NCBI GenBank assembly: GCA_013398015.1
Contig: VZRR01006739.1
Location: 1 to 64,000 of the forward strand
From: Oreocharis arfaki
Taxonomy: Eukaryota; Chordata; Aves; Passeriformes; Paramythiidae
Length of the DNA: 64,000 nt
Direction of reading: 5' to 3'
Within the stretch, counting starts at the first letter, position 1, and each line of letters opens with the position of its first letter. Below, piece by piece: positions 1-8,984 of the stretch. The notes under the pieces are model-generated. The model was not told where the DNA came from. It did not search any database and worked only from the letters and a program-made list of their open reading frames with translations. The position numbers and the translations under genes are program-made.

Positions 1-47
1 TTTTAATATTTTAGAAATAATTTAATTTTTTAATATTTTAGAAATGA
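1..47. repeat. A/T-rich tandem duplication, period about 27 bp
   Basis: A 20-bp unit beginning TTTTAATATTTTAGAAAT occurs at 1-20 and again at 28-47 with one or two differences. The first copy may continue to the left of the window. It looks like a local slippage duplication. Confidence 0.7.
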
Positions 48-228
48 TACTAATTACTAATTTTTTAATAAAAATTAAAACAAAAAAGTAAAACACTAAA
101 AATATTCTGTGTTAATAGCTGTTGCAAGCCTTTAGGCTCAGATCAACTTGATACAGCAATTTCCAGACCTCTTCTTTAAGTGCCACATCAATGGGAAATA
201 AGCCCACTTTTACTTCAGTAACATTAAC

Positions 229-229
<1 letters not shown>

Positions 230-267
<38 letters not shown>

Positions 268-293
268 TACTACTACTACTACTACTACTACTT
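230..293. repeat. Compound microsatellite (TTA)n(CTA)n
   Basis: About twelve TTA units are followed directly by about nine ACT/CTA units, nearly uninterrupted, so the tract is probably polymorphic in length. It produces artificial poly-Ile/poly-Thr and poly-Val/poly-Ile runs in open frames on both strands; these are not genes. Confidence 0.97.
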
Positions 294-2435
294 TGTTTAG
301 GCAGAAAATATTGGCTGTACTGTTTCCCTTCCTTTCCCATATTTGTCCTTTAAGGAACACTTCAAAATCATACCCAGGGATTTTGTGTGTTACATGCATG
401 GAAAAGCACCACTGTGTTTGTAGTGAAAGTGTAGTACTAGGCTGTTTCTGGCTATCTTGAGCAGGATGCATTTATATAGAGAGATACTGTTAAGTTGCAA
501 GCCATGTTTTTGTCCTCCCCTACCGATGTATCTCAGTGACCCAGAAGTAAGGGCTCTTATTTGGCCTGGCTAGATAAAAGTGGGAATTTTGTGCCTCTGT
601 GCCGCTGCTTCTTCCCCTTAATCAGCAATTCTGGAAGCAAGGCACTAGAACCAGACACACTGCCTCCGTGCTGCAACTCTGATGTAACTAATTACATCAA
701 ATCTTGGTTTTAAAGTGCTCAGCACTGCTCAGTGGAGGTAGTCTCTGTCCTGTCCCATTTTTCTGATTCTGCAGGGTGAGTTTCTATTACAGGAACGCTA
801 TAGGTGGAACTAACACCATGGCAAGCCTGTATTTCCTCCTTTTGGCTGCTGCCCTTTCTAAAGCCACCGAGCTCTGGGAACAACATCCATGTGCACAAAG
901 GCACCGTGGTGACTCCACTGGCTTCTTGAGTTCCCATCCATTGCTGAAACAAAATCAAACAGAAAAGCAGAGCAGCCTTTTTAGCTGTGGGTCAGGGTGA
1001 TGAGGCAGAGGGATCTGTGTGGATGCTAAATTAGGTGCTGCTGCACTGAAAAGCCACCACAAAATTCCACCAAAAGCATAAGCAAGCATCAGGCTGAGCA
1101 GCAAAACAAGTGAAGAGCTGTGTCCTGTGGAAGAAAGGAGGCACCTGCTTGGCAGATCTGTTGGGAAAAGTACCAGGGCAGTCAGGCAACAACACTGGAG
1201 GAAATATTGCATTTGTTTACTTTTTGGTAGCTTTTTTTCCTAAAGCAAAACTTTTCTGTTGTGCAGAATGGATGATGTAAATTTACCACCTTTCTGCCAA
1301 ATGAAATCTTTATCACCAGGTAGCAAGAATCAGGTTTGAGGGAAGCAATTTTTAATACTAACAGCATCATTCCTTATTTCTTTTTGTTGTGTACCTATAC
1401 ATGGTACAGAGGGAAGATAATGCAGTCTAATGCTTCTTCATTTGAATTCTGATAAGACAGAGTGTGGTAGTGGGACTCACAAACAATAAAAAAATTAACT
1501 GATGATGATTTTAAGAGAAAAATTAAGCTCTTCATTTCTCTGTATTTATGGTTTGGTTCTCCTTCAATAAGAGAAATGTTTCAATAATATGATAAACTGG
1601 GAAAGGAAGAAAGGAAGTAGAAGGCGAAAAAGTGGTTATTGTAACTTTGGTATTTAATTCCTACTTTTGAACCTCAGAAACTACTTAAAATCAATTTTAA
1701 CAGATAAATGCAAATTGTAGTTGGCACTTTCAAACAAACAAACACACAAAAAGAAAAACCAACAAGGGAAAAAAAATTAAAATTGATCTTGGATTCCTGA
1801 ATGCAGCCCCAGACTTAAATCTGGGTTTTATGGATTGTAATATCTACCAAACATGCAACTGCACTTAGTTTCAACATATCTCAAACTGGGTGTTTCCTAC
1901 AGTCCACACTACTGGGAAGGCCAATATAAACATCTAAACTAGAATACATTGTGACCACTGTTTGTGAAATGCATGAACTATACGGAGGTAACCACGATTT
2001 TCCTCTCTTTACAGTATTTCAGGGTAGAGAGACTGTGACTTGAGATATGTTACTTGACTCTATTAGTTTAAACAAAATTCTTTCAAAATTAAAGACAGAA
2101 CAAAATTAACTTCAGAAAACTGTTTCAGATTTGTGAAGACATTTGGTGACATTTAGCTAGCTCAGCATCCTGAATTTCAGCCAGTTGAGGGTTGATTCGA
2201 ACCCTTCACATCAATGGATTGGGATATGGACATTGCCAGGGGAGGGGTTTTTACAGCAGCTTTTCATACTCCTAAGGAGGCTTCCCATTCACACCTCAGT
2301 GTGATTAATTCCATCTTCAATGGATTTAGTTGCTACATGTCATTTTCTCAATCCCAGAGCAGCTGGGAGTTACAAGATTTCAACATGTAACAGCCAAGAA
2401 ACAAACTACATGTTAAAGCAGGGAAGCTGCAGCTT

Positions 2436-2476
2436 ATGCTAATTATTTTACATGCTCAGATATGCAAATGACAATG
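2436..2476. promoter_or_regulatory. POU/SOX/homeodomain motif cluster in the intron
   Basis: Within 41 bp there is an octamer variant ATGCTAAT (2436-2443) overlapping a homeodomain core, the perfect POU octamer ATGCAAAT (2462-2469), and one base later ACAATG (2471-2476), the reverse complement of a SOX site. The octamer and SOX site are adjacent, but the octamer orientation differs from the classical SOX-OCT element. It lies about 400 bp before the splice acceptor. The motifs are seen; enhancer function is inferred. Confidence 0.35.
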
Positions 2477-2840
2477 AAGTAGATGCTTCTCTTTTCTTCC
2501 TCTTTTTCTCACTTCTCATCCTCCCTTCAAATCTGTGTCAGGAGAGAACAGCTTTCTCTTGTACCTAACTATTGTTTTCATGCTGGTATCTTTTGAATAG
2601 TGATTCCAGCCAATGATGGTTGCTTTTGTAAAAAGATAATTACGAATCTGATCTTTGAAAGACTCACATCAAGTCTTAGCATGAGAAATATTTCTTTCTG
2701 TATTCCCAGCAGGATCACAGCTTGCAGGGCTCAATGTACTCCGATCTCCCTAGTCAGTGTCAAGCCTAACATAGACTGCACTGTGTTAAACCAGTCTATT
2801 AAATGTAACCTGTTCTAGTGGAAACAGCAAGCTCACACCT

Positions 2841-2860
2841 CTCATCCTCCTGTTTTGCAG
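2841..2860 (+). other. HIC2: Splice acceptor of the HIC2 coding exon
   Basis: A pyrimidine-rich stretch runs into TTTTGCAG, with the AG at 2859-2860 and the exon starting at 2861. It lies 36 bp before the initiator ATG, as expected for a gene with a separate 5' non-coding exon. Two donor-like sequences follow closely: GGTAAG near 2863 and AAGGTGAGC near 2873. Confidence 0.75.
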
Positions 2861-2896
2861 GTGGTAAGGTGAAGGTGAGCGGAAGAGAAGGTGGAG
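2861..2896 (+). other. HIC2: 5' untranslated part of the HIC2 coding exon
   Basis: These 36 bases lie between the acceptor and the ATG. An in-frame TGA at 2876-2878 closes the reading frame, so no upstream exon spliced at 2860 can add an N-terminal extension in this frame. Human HIC2 is annotated with a short extension before the conserved MELP; that start is not available here. Confidence 0.75.
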
Positions 2897-4609
2897 ATGG
2901 AACTGCCAAATCATGCCAAACAACTGCTACTGCAGCTGAACCAGCAACGAGCCAAAGGTTTCCTCTGTGATGTGATCATTGTGGTAGAAAATGCCCTATT
3001 TCGTGCCCATAAGAACATCCTGGCAGCCAGCAGCATGTATTTCAAATCCCTTGTCCTGCATGACAACCTGATAAACTTAGACACGGACATGGTGAACCCC
3101 ACCGTGTTCCGGCAGATCTTGGACTTTATTTATACTGGTAAGCTCTTAACGACTGACCAGCCTGGTGAACAGAACTTTAATGCTCTCCTCACCGCAGCAA
3201 GCTACCTCCAACTGCACGACCTGGCAGCTCTCTGCAGAAAGAAGCTGAAGCGGAACAGCAAGTCCTTTGCTGGCAAGGCCGGTGGCCTTGGTGTTGGGAG
3301 ATCTGCCAGGAGTCAGAGACTTTCCACTGCTTCAGTCATCCAAGCTCGCTATTCAGGGTCAAATGAGGGGTTGAAGGGCTCGCACTCAAAGGAGCTGTCA
3401 AAGGGAAAGCTCTCTGATGACGAGGTCTTCATCAGCAGCTCCAACCAAGAGAACTGTCACTCCTTAAGCAGAGGAGCCAGCAAGAACGGTGGTGGGGGCA
3501 GCAGTGCAAATGGGAGCACTGGTGACCAGGAGCTAGGCCTCGACCTGTCCAAGAAAAGCCCCTCGCTCCCTGTCACAGCCTCCCACGATGACACGCAGCA
3601 CAGCGAAAGCCAGCACGGCTCTCCCCAATCTGCCTCAGCCCCTGCAGCCAACAGTGCCTCATCGTTCGACGAGTCTGGCGTCGGAGCCCCCCACAGCATG
3701 GCCGACAGCAGCGACCCCATGGAGATGGATCTGAGCGAGGAGTGCCACCACTCACTGACAGAGAGCAGCCAGCGCAAGGGCCTCCGGCACTCGTCCCGCA
3801 AGAAGGAGTGGATCAAAAAAGACAACGCCTTTGACCGAAAGGAAGGGGGCAAAGACAGGGACGAGGGTGAAGGGCTGCCCAATGGTATCCTGCTGGGGCC
3901 CTTGTCCAAGTCTGTGGAGAGGAGTCTGGCGGGGGCCTATGGGGCAGACCTGCCCTATCCATGTAAGGAGGAGGTGGAAAACGGTAAGGAGAACAGTGAC
4001 GACAGCGGCCAGAGCGAGAGTGAGAGCGGCGGCCATACCAGTGCCAACTATGTCTACCGGCAGGAGGGGTTTGAGCCAGTGGCCTATGGTGACAACCTGT
4101 ATGTCTGTATCCCCTGTGGCAAAGGCTTCCCGAGCTCTGAGCAGCTCAATGCCCACGTGGAAACGCACACTGAGGAAGACCTTTACATCAAGGAGGAAGG
4201 CACATACGGCAGCAAGGATGAAGCCGAGGATTTGTCCAACCCCAATCAGTCCTATGCTGCGGAGTCCCGGCCCTTCAAGTGTTCAGTGTGTGAGAAGAGC
4301 TACAAGGATCCAGCCACGCTGCGGCAGCACGAGAAGACTCACTGGCTGACGCGGCCCTTCCCTTGCAACATCTGCGGCAAGATGTTCACGCAGCGGGGCA
4401 CCATGACACGGCACATGCGCAGCCACTTGGGGCTCAAGCCCTTTGCTTGCGAGGAATGTGGGATGCGCTTTACCCGGCAGTACCGACTAACAGAGCATAT
4501 GCGTGTCCACTCAGGAGAAAAACCTTACGAATGTCAACTGTGTGGTGGGAAATTCACCCAGCAGCGCAATCTGATCAGCCACCTGCGAATGCATACCTCT
4601 CCCACATAA
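2897..4609 (+). CDS. HIC2: HIC2, BTB/POZ and C2H2 zinc-finger transcriptional repressor
   Basis: HIC2 is a nuclear sequence-specific repressor, the paralogue of HIC1; family members bind GGCA-centred sites and recruit CtBP. The product is 570 residues. The BTB/POZ domain spans about residues 7-118, starting with the family signature around KGFLCDVIIVVENALFRAHKN. The CtBP-binding motif GLDLSKK is at 214-220. Five C2H2 fingers follow: C404/C407/H420/H424 (isolated, as in the family), then a tandem block at C462/C465/H478/H482, C490/C493/H506/H510, C518/C521/H534/H538 and C546/C549/H562/H566. IKEE at 431-434 fits a SUMO-acceptor consensus. Phrases such as RLSTASVIQARY and the tail SHLRMHTSP point to HIC2 rather than HIC1. 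The start is ATG 2897 (G at -3 and +4, conserved MELP follows). A frame from GTG at 2891 would add two residues, but GTG is not a plausible start here. It is somewhat shorter than human HIC2 (about 615 residues), mainly in the low-complexity linker. The frame is intact. Confidence 0.97.
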   Translation: MELPNHAKQLLLQLNQQRAKGFLCDVIIVVENALFRAHKNILAASSMYFKSLVLHDNLINLDTDMVNPTVFRQILDFIYTGKLLTTDQPGEQNFNALLTAASYLQLHDLAALCRKKLKRNSKSFAGKAGGLGVGRSARSQRLSTASVIQARYSGSNEGLKGSHSKELSKGKLSDDEVFISSSNQENCHSLSRGASKNGGGGSSANGSTGDQELGLDLSKKSPSLPVTASHDDTQHSESQHGSPQSASAPAANSASSFDESGVGAPHSMADSSDPMEMDLSEECHHSLTESSQRKGLRHSSRKKEWIKKDNAFDRKEGGKDRDEGEGLPNGILLGPLSKSVERSLAGAYGADLPYPCKEEVENGKENSDDSGQSESESGGHTSANYVYRQEGFEPVAYGDNLYVCIPCGKGFPSSEQLNAHVETHTEEDLYIKEEGTYGSKDEAEDLSNPNQSYAAESRPFKCSVCEKSYKDPATLRQHEKTHWLTRPFPCNICGKMFTQRGTMTRHMRSHLGLKPFACEECGMRFTRQYRLTEHMRVHSGEKPYECQLCGGKFTQQRNLISHLRMHTSPT

Positions 4610-4676
4610 GCCAAAGACTCCAGAATGAGCTTCAAGCCCATCCGCAGTGATTTACCTTTCTGTAGACTTGCTGCTT

Positions 4677-4815
4677 AAAAAAAAAAGAAAAAAGAAAAAA
4701 AAAACAAAAAAGGGGGCAACTCCCCATACTCTGTTCAGTCATGAGAGGCCTAAACAAAAATGTAGCTTTAACATTTAAAAAAAAAGTTCCTTTTTTTTCC
4801 TTTTTTTTTAAAAAA
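4677..4815. repeat. A-rich and T-rich homopolymer tracts just after the HIC2 stop
   Basis: An A-rich tract at 4677-4711 with scattered G/C is followed by A9 at 4777, T8 at 4791, T9 at 4801 and A6 at 4810. The adjacent A and T runs could pair in RNA. The A-rich run is a likely site of oligo-dT internal priming. Confidence 0.85.
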
Positions 4816-5073
4816 GAAAGGTCCACAGCCAAGCTGATGCATTTAGTCCCAGTCTCCCTTCACATTTTGATGACCTGGCAAGAAATGCCTCTTCTTTTTG
4901 CACACATCGACTTCATTGCCATATTGCTTGTCCGGAGCAGGTAGGGGAACCTTGGGGACCTTTCAGCCTCTGCTGGCTCCCCCCTCCCTGCCTCTTTCTG
5001 TGTTCATGTCACTGTACTCACCTCCTCTCTTAAAACCAAACTCAGTAGAGGTATTTCTTGCCATTAGAAAGAA

Positions 5074-5079
5074 AATAAA
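5074..5079 (+). promoter_or_regulatory. HIC2: Candidate proximal polyadenylation signal AATAAA
   Basis: This canonical hexamer lies about 465 bp after the HIC2 stop, in sequence that is otherwise not A-rich, with a modest G/T-containing stretch downstream. It could end a short 3'UTR isoform that lacks the let-7 match at 5667. Confidence 0.4.
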
Positions 5080-5586
5080 GTACACCTTTCCAGTGGCCTA
5101 AGTAGCTGTGAAATAACAGCATTCTCAAGTGCAGAAGCTGTGTCTGTGGACCATCTCACAGGGTTGGCAGCCCCTCCAGAGACTGTGGGAAAGCCATGGC
5201 AGTGGTGGAGCCCACCCCCATCCCCTGGGGTGGCAATGGTGGGGGGAGCAGCTCCCAGGGCTGCACCAGCCCCAGTCCTCCACTCAAAGAAATGGCGAAG
5301 CCTCCCTCTACCATCCCTCCCTATTTTGGTTTTGATTTTTATCCTTGGCACTCATAACCACGTGCCACCTTCTCCCATAAAACACACAAACCTCTTTTGC
5401 CTTACCCATGACTGAACAGGGACTGGATGCCCTGGGAATTTCTTTCAGTGAGCAGGGGGTCGTCTTTACTTTTCTAGTAGTTTCGTATGAATATTCTTTG
5501 CTTAGAGGTACTTGTTTTATTAAAGGAAAAACCATTGTAACGTTTATGTGAATGTTTGAACTGGAAGGTCTGAGGTTAATTCTAGG

Positions 5587-5587
5587 N
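5587..5587. other. Single undetermined base (n)
   Basis: This is the only ambiguous base I noticed; it sits next to a T run and a GT-rich stretch, a typical place for an assembly ambiguity. Confidence 0.95.
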
Positions 5588-5666
5588 ATTTTTTGTGTGT
5601 GTGTATGTTTTTAGCTTTCCTCCCTCACTAAAGAGCAAGTCTGTGTGGACAGACTTGTTACCTTTG

Positions 5667-5673
5667 CTACCTC
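5667..5673 (+). promoter_or_regulatory. HIC2: let-7 seed match (7mer-m8) in the HIC2 3'UTR
   Basis: CTACCTC is the perfect complement of the let-7/miR-98 seed (positions 2-8). The next base is T, so it is a 7mer-m8 rather than an 8mer. A weaker 6-mer TACCTC occurs at 7255-7260. HIC2 is among the genes generally predicted as conserved let-7 targets in vertebrates. Function in this species is inferred. Confidence 0.55.
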
Positions 5674-6207
5674 TTGAATTCACGAGAACAATAAGATGGT
5701 TAGTGAAAGATTAGGCATTTTTTTCTTTTATTGTAAGTAATTAAATGTATAAAAGTAGAAGCTAAATTAAAGTTAAGGGATTTTTACCACCCCGTCCTTC
5801 CATCAAAAGTCAACTAGAGAAATGTTAAAGCAAAGCTTGGCCAAAGACAAAGCAAAAAATACACTGAGCTAGAGGCTGTGCTGGCTGCTTGGACTGGCTC
5901 AATTCGCAGTCTCTTGGCTGTCTGTAGTCACTTTTAGATAAAAGCAGAAAACTTCTCTGAGCTATTTGGGCCCTTTCCAGCTTTGTTTATTGAGTCTGGA
6001 TACTATGGGGAGGGGAAAATGTCCCCCTCATCTTCCACTCCCCCAGCACATCTGGGTCAGTCTGTAAACACCTGGCAGGACAGAGGGTGAGGGCATAGCA
6101 GCCTATAATTTACTAGAATCCAGAGTGCAATAAGGTGGGGGAGAGGAGGAGAGAGCAAACCAAAGTGTTTCATATCCTCCCTTTTAGACAATTTAACACA
6201 CGCACAC

Positions 6208-6249
6208 AAAAAAAAAAAAAAAAGAAAAAATGAAAAGAAAAAGAAACAA
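6208..6249. repeat. A-rich tract
   Basis: A run of about 16 A residues follows a short CA-rich stretch, then A-rich sequence with isolated G and T. Confidence 0.9.
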
Positions 6250-6480
6250 AATGTTCTTGCAACATCTGCATAAGACATCACAGCCAACAGCTGCTATTGG
6301 TTTAGGAGAGAAGACAGAGAACTTTGCCCACCGATTCTTGGCCCCCTTGACTTTGTTGGCGTGACCTTGTGGAAAGCTATGGCTTATTTCAAGCCTCCCG
6401 TGACTGTGGTGGTAAAAATTCACAGCCAGTAGAATCATCCCTTCTGAAATGACTAAGGTTTACACTTGCATTTTTTCATT

Positions 6481-6760
6481 TGTTGGTTTTTGGTGTTTCG
6501 TTTTTTTGTTGGTTTTTTTTTTTTTTTTCACTCAAACCAGTATAGTCTCTATGCGTAAGTTTTACCAAACCTCACGTTTTGTCTTTTTTTAAAAAAAAAA
6601 AAACAAACGATTTTTTTTTAAGTTTTGACCAAAAAAGAAAAAAAAAAGAAAAAAGTGAGCACGTTTGACTAAAACAAGGAAATATAAGCTTCATTTTCTA
6701 TTGGGGTTTTTTCCTTTTTTTTTTTTTTCCTTTTTCAATTTTTTTTTTTTTTTTTTTCAA
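6481..6760. repeat. Alternating poly-T and poly-A cluster
   Basis: T-rich tracts (about 6482-6528), A-rich tracts (about 6588-6604 and 6631-6654) and T-rich tracts again (about 6711-6758) alternate within 280 bp. In a transcript the U and A runs could fold on each other. This is the densest of several homopolymer clusters in the presumed 3'UTR. Confidence 0.85.
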
Positions 6761-7149
6761 AGTAGACTAGTCCATGAGAAGTTTTTGGGTCAATTGAATG
6801 AACTGAGGAAACTGGAATCCAGGCTCCAAGCAATAGACAACCCAAAGGCGCTGAGCCTTGGCCTGGTGTCACGTTACAGGGAACACTCGCCCCTCTCCAG
6901 CCGCTCCCGTGTGCTTCTCCCAGTGCCATTGTCCGCTTGCTCCCGGACGCCTGCGAGCCCTGGAGCGCGAGAGGGGTGCATGGACTTTTGGTTTTGTCTC
7001 ATTGTGCTGAGACGCGCTGTTTTCTTTCCGGGGTTTAAGTGAGCTTTTAGCGTCTTTAGCACTTCCACAGTTTTGAATATATATTGAATTGTTTTCTCTT
7101 TGATTCGTTGTCAACCCCCCATGAGAATGTCCCCAAAATAGTCTTTGGG

Positions 7150-7640
7150 GAGGACAGGGAAGGCCGTGCCATCCACCTTGTTGTCAGAGCGAATCTAAGC
7201 AGAGCCCAGGGACAGCTGTGCAAGACAAGTTCCTCGGCACCTTCACCCCGCCTTTACCTCCCCTCCAGCCCCGCAGGGCTGGGCTGACCCCGCTCCGGCT
7301 CCCCTTGGAGCCGCCCGGCCAAGGACCCACTTCCAAAGCAGGGTTTAGCTCCCTTAGCGAGGGCTCCGGCCAGGGATGAGCCCGGTCCGTGCTGCGGGGG
7401 TTGGATGCGGGTCTGCCCCATTCCCTGTGCCGCTGCAGTGGCGCTGGGGACGGCAGGCGGGAGCTGCCAGAAGCCACCTTGGGGGACAGCAGCTCTCGCT
7501 GGGACCGAGGGAGCCGAGCCGGGGAGCAGCCCAAGGCACGAGGCAGCACCAGCACGGAGCTCCTCCGCAGGCAAACCCCTGCTCCCCCTCCCTTAAATTC
7601 CATTTTTACACGAGTGTGGATGATGTAGCTTCTCCCCCGC
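7150..7640. other. GC-rich, CpG-containing islet inside the presumed 3'UTR
   Basis: Base composition shifts sharply from A/T-rich to G/C-rich with many CpG dinucleotides (especially 7230-7600), then returns to A/T-rich with a T22 run. Overlapping open frames on both strands here are short, lack domains and are expected from high GC. It may be a 3'UTR CpG island or the promoter of another transcript. Confidence 0.6.
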
Positions 7641-7733
7641 CCCAGGCCCCCTCTTCATTTGCTTCTTAAGCCTTGAGAATGACCTTGAACTTTCAGGACC
7701 CAATGCTATTTTTTAAAAACTATTTTTTGGAGC

Positions 7734-7755
7734 TTTTTTTTTTTTTTTTTTTTTT
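7734..7755. repeat. Poly-T run (22 T)
   Basis: An uninterrupted T22 follows the GC-rich islet. Confidence 0.95.
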
Positions 7756-8074
7756 AAATCCCCTCCCCAGCACTTAAACAGTACGACATAAAGTCTGTGT
7801 ACAGCAAGAGTATTGTACAAAAGGAAATTATGTTCTTTTTTCAAATAGCTGTGTAAAGTTGTGTTCCATAGATTGAGTATAAACAACATTTTCCAAATTG
7901 TGACAGTAATAATTAATAACTGATAATACTCAAAACTTCAGGGACTGTTTCAGGCCTGCTTGGGGCCTAAACACTCAACTGCATTTGTACGACATAGTAT
8001 TGTATCAAACATTTTTCTGTATTTTAATGAGAAAGCAAAACACTAGTTTCATATTTAAGATTTTAAGAGTTTTA

Positions 8075-8089
8075 GGGTGGGGGGGAGGG
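8075..8089 (+). promoter_or_regulatory. Short-loop G-quadruplex motif
   Basis: GGG-T-GGG-G-GGG-A-GGG gives four G-triplets with one-base loops, on the same strand as HIC2. Motifs of this form are among the most stable predicted quadruplexes in DNA or RNA. It is followed at once by T-rich sequence. Confidence 0.7.
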
Positions 8090-8096
8090 AGTTGCA

Positions 8097-8208
8097 TTTT
8101 TGGTTTTTTTATTTTATTTTGATTTTTTTTTAAATACACAAAGAGCCTCAAGAGGAGTAAAACAATTTAAAAGGAAACAAAAAAAAAAACAAAAAGAAAA
8201 AAAAAAAG
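8097..8208. repeat. T-rich then A-rich low-complexity block
   Basis: T-dominated sequence (8097-8131) is followed about 45 bp later by A-dominated sequence (8165-8208); the two halves are roughly complementary. Confidence 0.85.
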
Positions 8209-8306
8209 AGGCCAGGCAGCTTAAGTATATGCTTTAGTCACTTAGTTCCAGAATGTTTTCGGAATAACAGGAAAAAAAAAGATAAAATAGCAAAGTTGTA
8301 TAAAAG

Positions 8307-8312
8307 AATAAA
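8307..8312 (+). promoter_or_regulatory. HIC2: Candidate polyadenylation signal AATAAA
   Basis: This canonical hexamer lies after the A-rich block in otherwise A/T-rich sequence; the downstream G/T content is weak. Confidence 0.25.
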
Positions 8313-8984
8313 GAAGCTCATACCCAAATTCACAAAACTATTTTTTAAACCAAAGCACATTGAATGAGTATGGAACCTCACTTGGCTCAGAAAAGTACTA
8401 ATATATTTATCTCATTGTTTACATAAACTTTTACAGTTTCAGACCTCAACAGATCTAGGGGCCAGTCAAAATTAATCTTTGCTTTTTCCATTGGTTTGTC
8501 TCTGAAGGCTACGCAGTGTTCCCCAGCTTGGGAGGGGGGATCTGTGGCCCAGCCTGCATTCCAGCACTGCTCGGGGAGGGTGGGGAGAGGGTGGGCAATT
8601 AGAAATATGGCATGTAGAATTTTTTTTCTTCAATCCATGAGAGATGTTGCTGGGAGTGAGACCCAGGCACTATTGTAGAGGCATTCCAGCCTCCCTCTTC
8701 CTCAGAGGAGTCTGAGGGAACCAAGAGGGCAAAGGGAGATGCAAGAAGCTCTAGAGACAGGAAAGGATGTTAGAAGATGTTGGGAGCTGCTGTACCCAGC
8801 ACATCTCCTTAACTTTAGCCACGGGGAGCCGGGCTGTTTTCCAGTCCTTTACTGCAAAACTTCCAAAAACAAATTCTTGGCAAAAAAACCCCAAAGGCCC
8901 AGCTCTGTGCACTTGGGGGTGTTAGCAGGAGCCACAAAGAGCACAGAAGACACCAAAGAGCTATTGACATGCAGCTTCTGTGAG

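Larger units (their letters stand above)
1..2860 (+). other. HIC2: Intron (3' part) upstream of the HIC2 coding exon
   Basis: No credible coding exon is visible here; the open frames are short and featureless. The segment ends in a good splice acceptor, and known HIC2 genes have a non-coding first exon joined to a single coding exon, so this is most simply the end of that intron. It is A/T-rich and holds a short tandem repeat at the window start, a trinucleotide microsatellite and a POU/SOX-type motif cluster. The upstream exon and promoter are outside the window. The intron assignment is inference from the acceptor and the family's gene structure. Confidence 0.7.

Noticed and set aside
112..471. 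119-codon minus frame and 89-codon plus frame with long Ile/Val/Thr runs
   Set aside because: Both are simply the trinucleotide microsatellite at 230-293 read in frame.
2891..2896. GTG start two codons upstream of the HIC2 ATG
   Set aside because: Vertebrate initiation here should use ATG 2897, which has a good context and precedes the conserved MELP; GTG has no support.
3457..4349. Several frames of 130-170 codons overlapping HIC2 on both strands
   Set aside because: They are shadows of the GC-rich HIC2 coding frame, without domains.
6665..7042. 125-codon plus frame with a poly-Phe stretch
   Set aside because: It begins in poly-T low complexity and continues into CpG-rich UTR-like sequence; no protein character.
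7184..7669. Overlapping frames on both strands up to 139 codons
   Set aside because: High GC content lowers stop frequency; several frames are open at once, which argues against any being selected.
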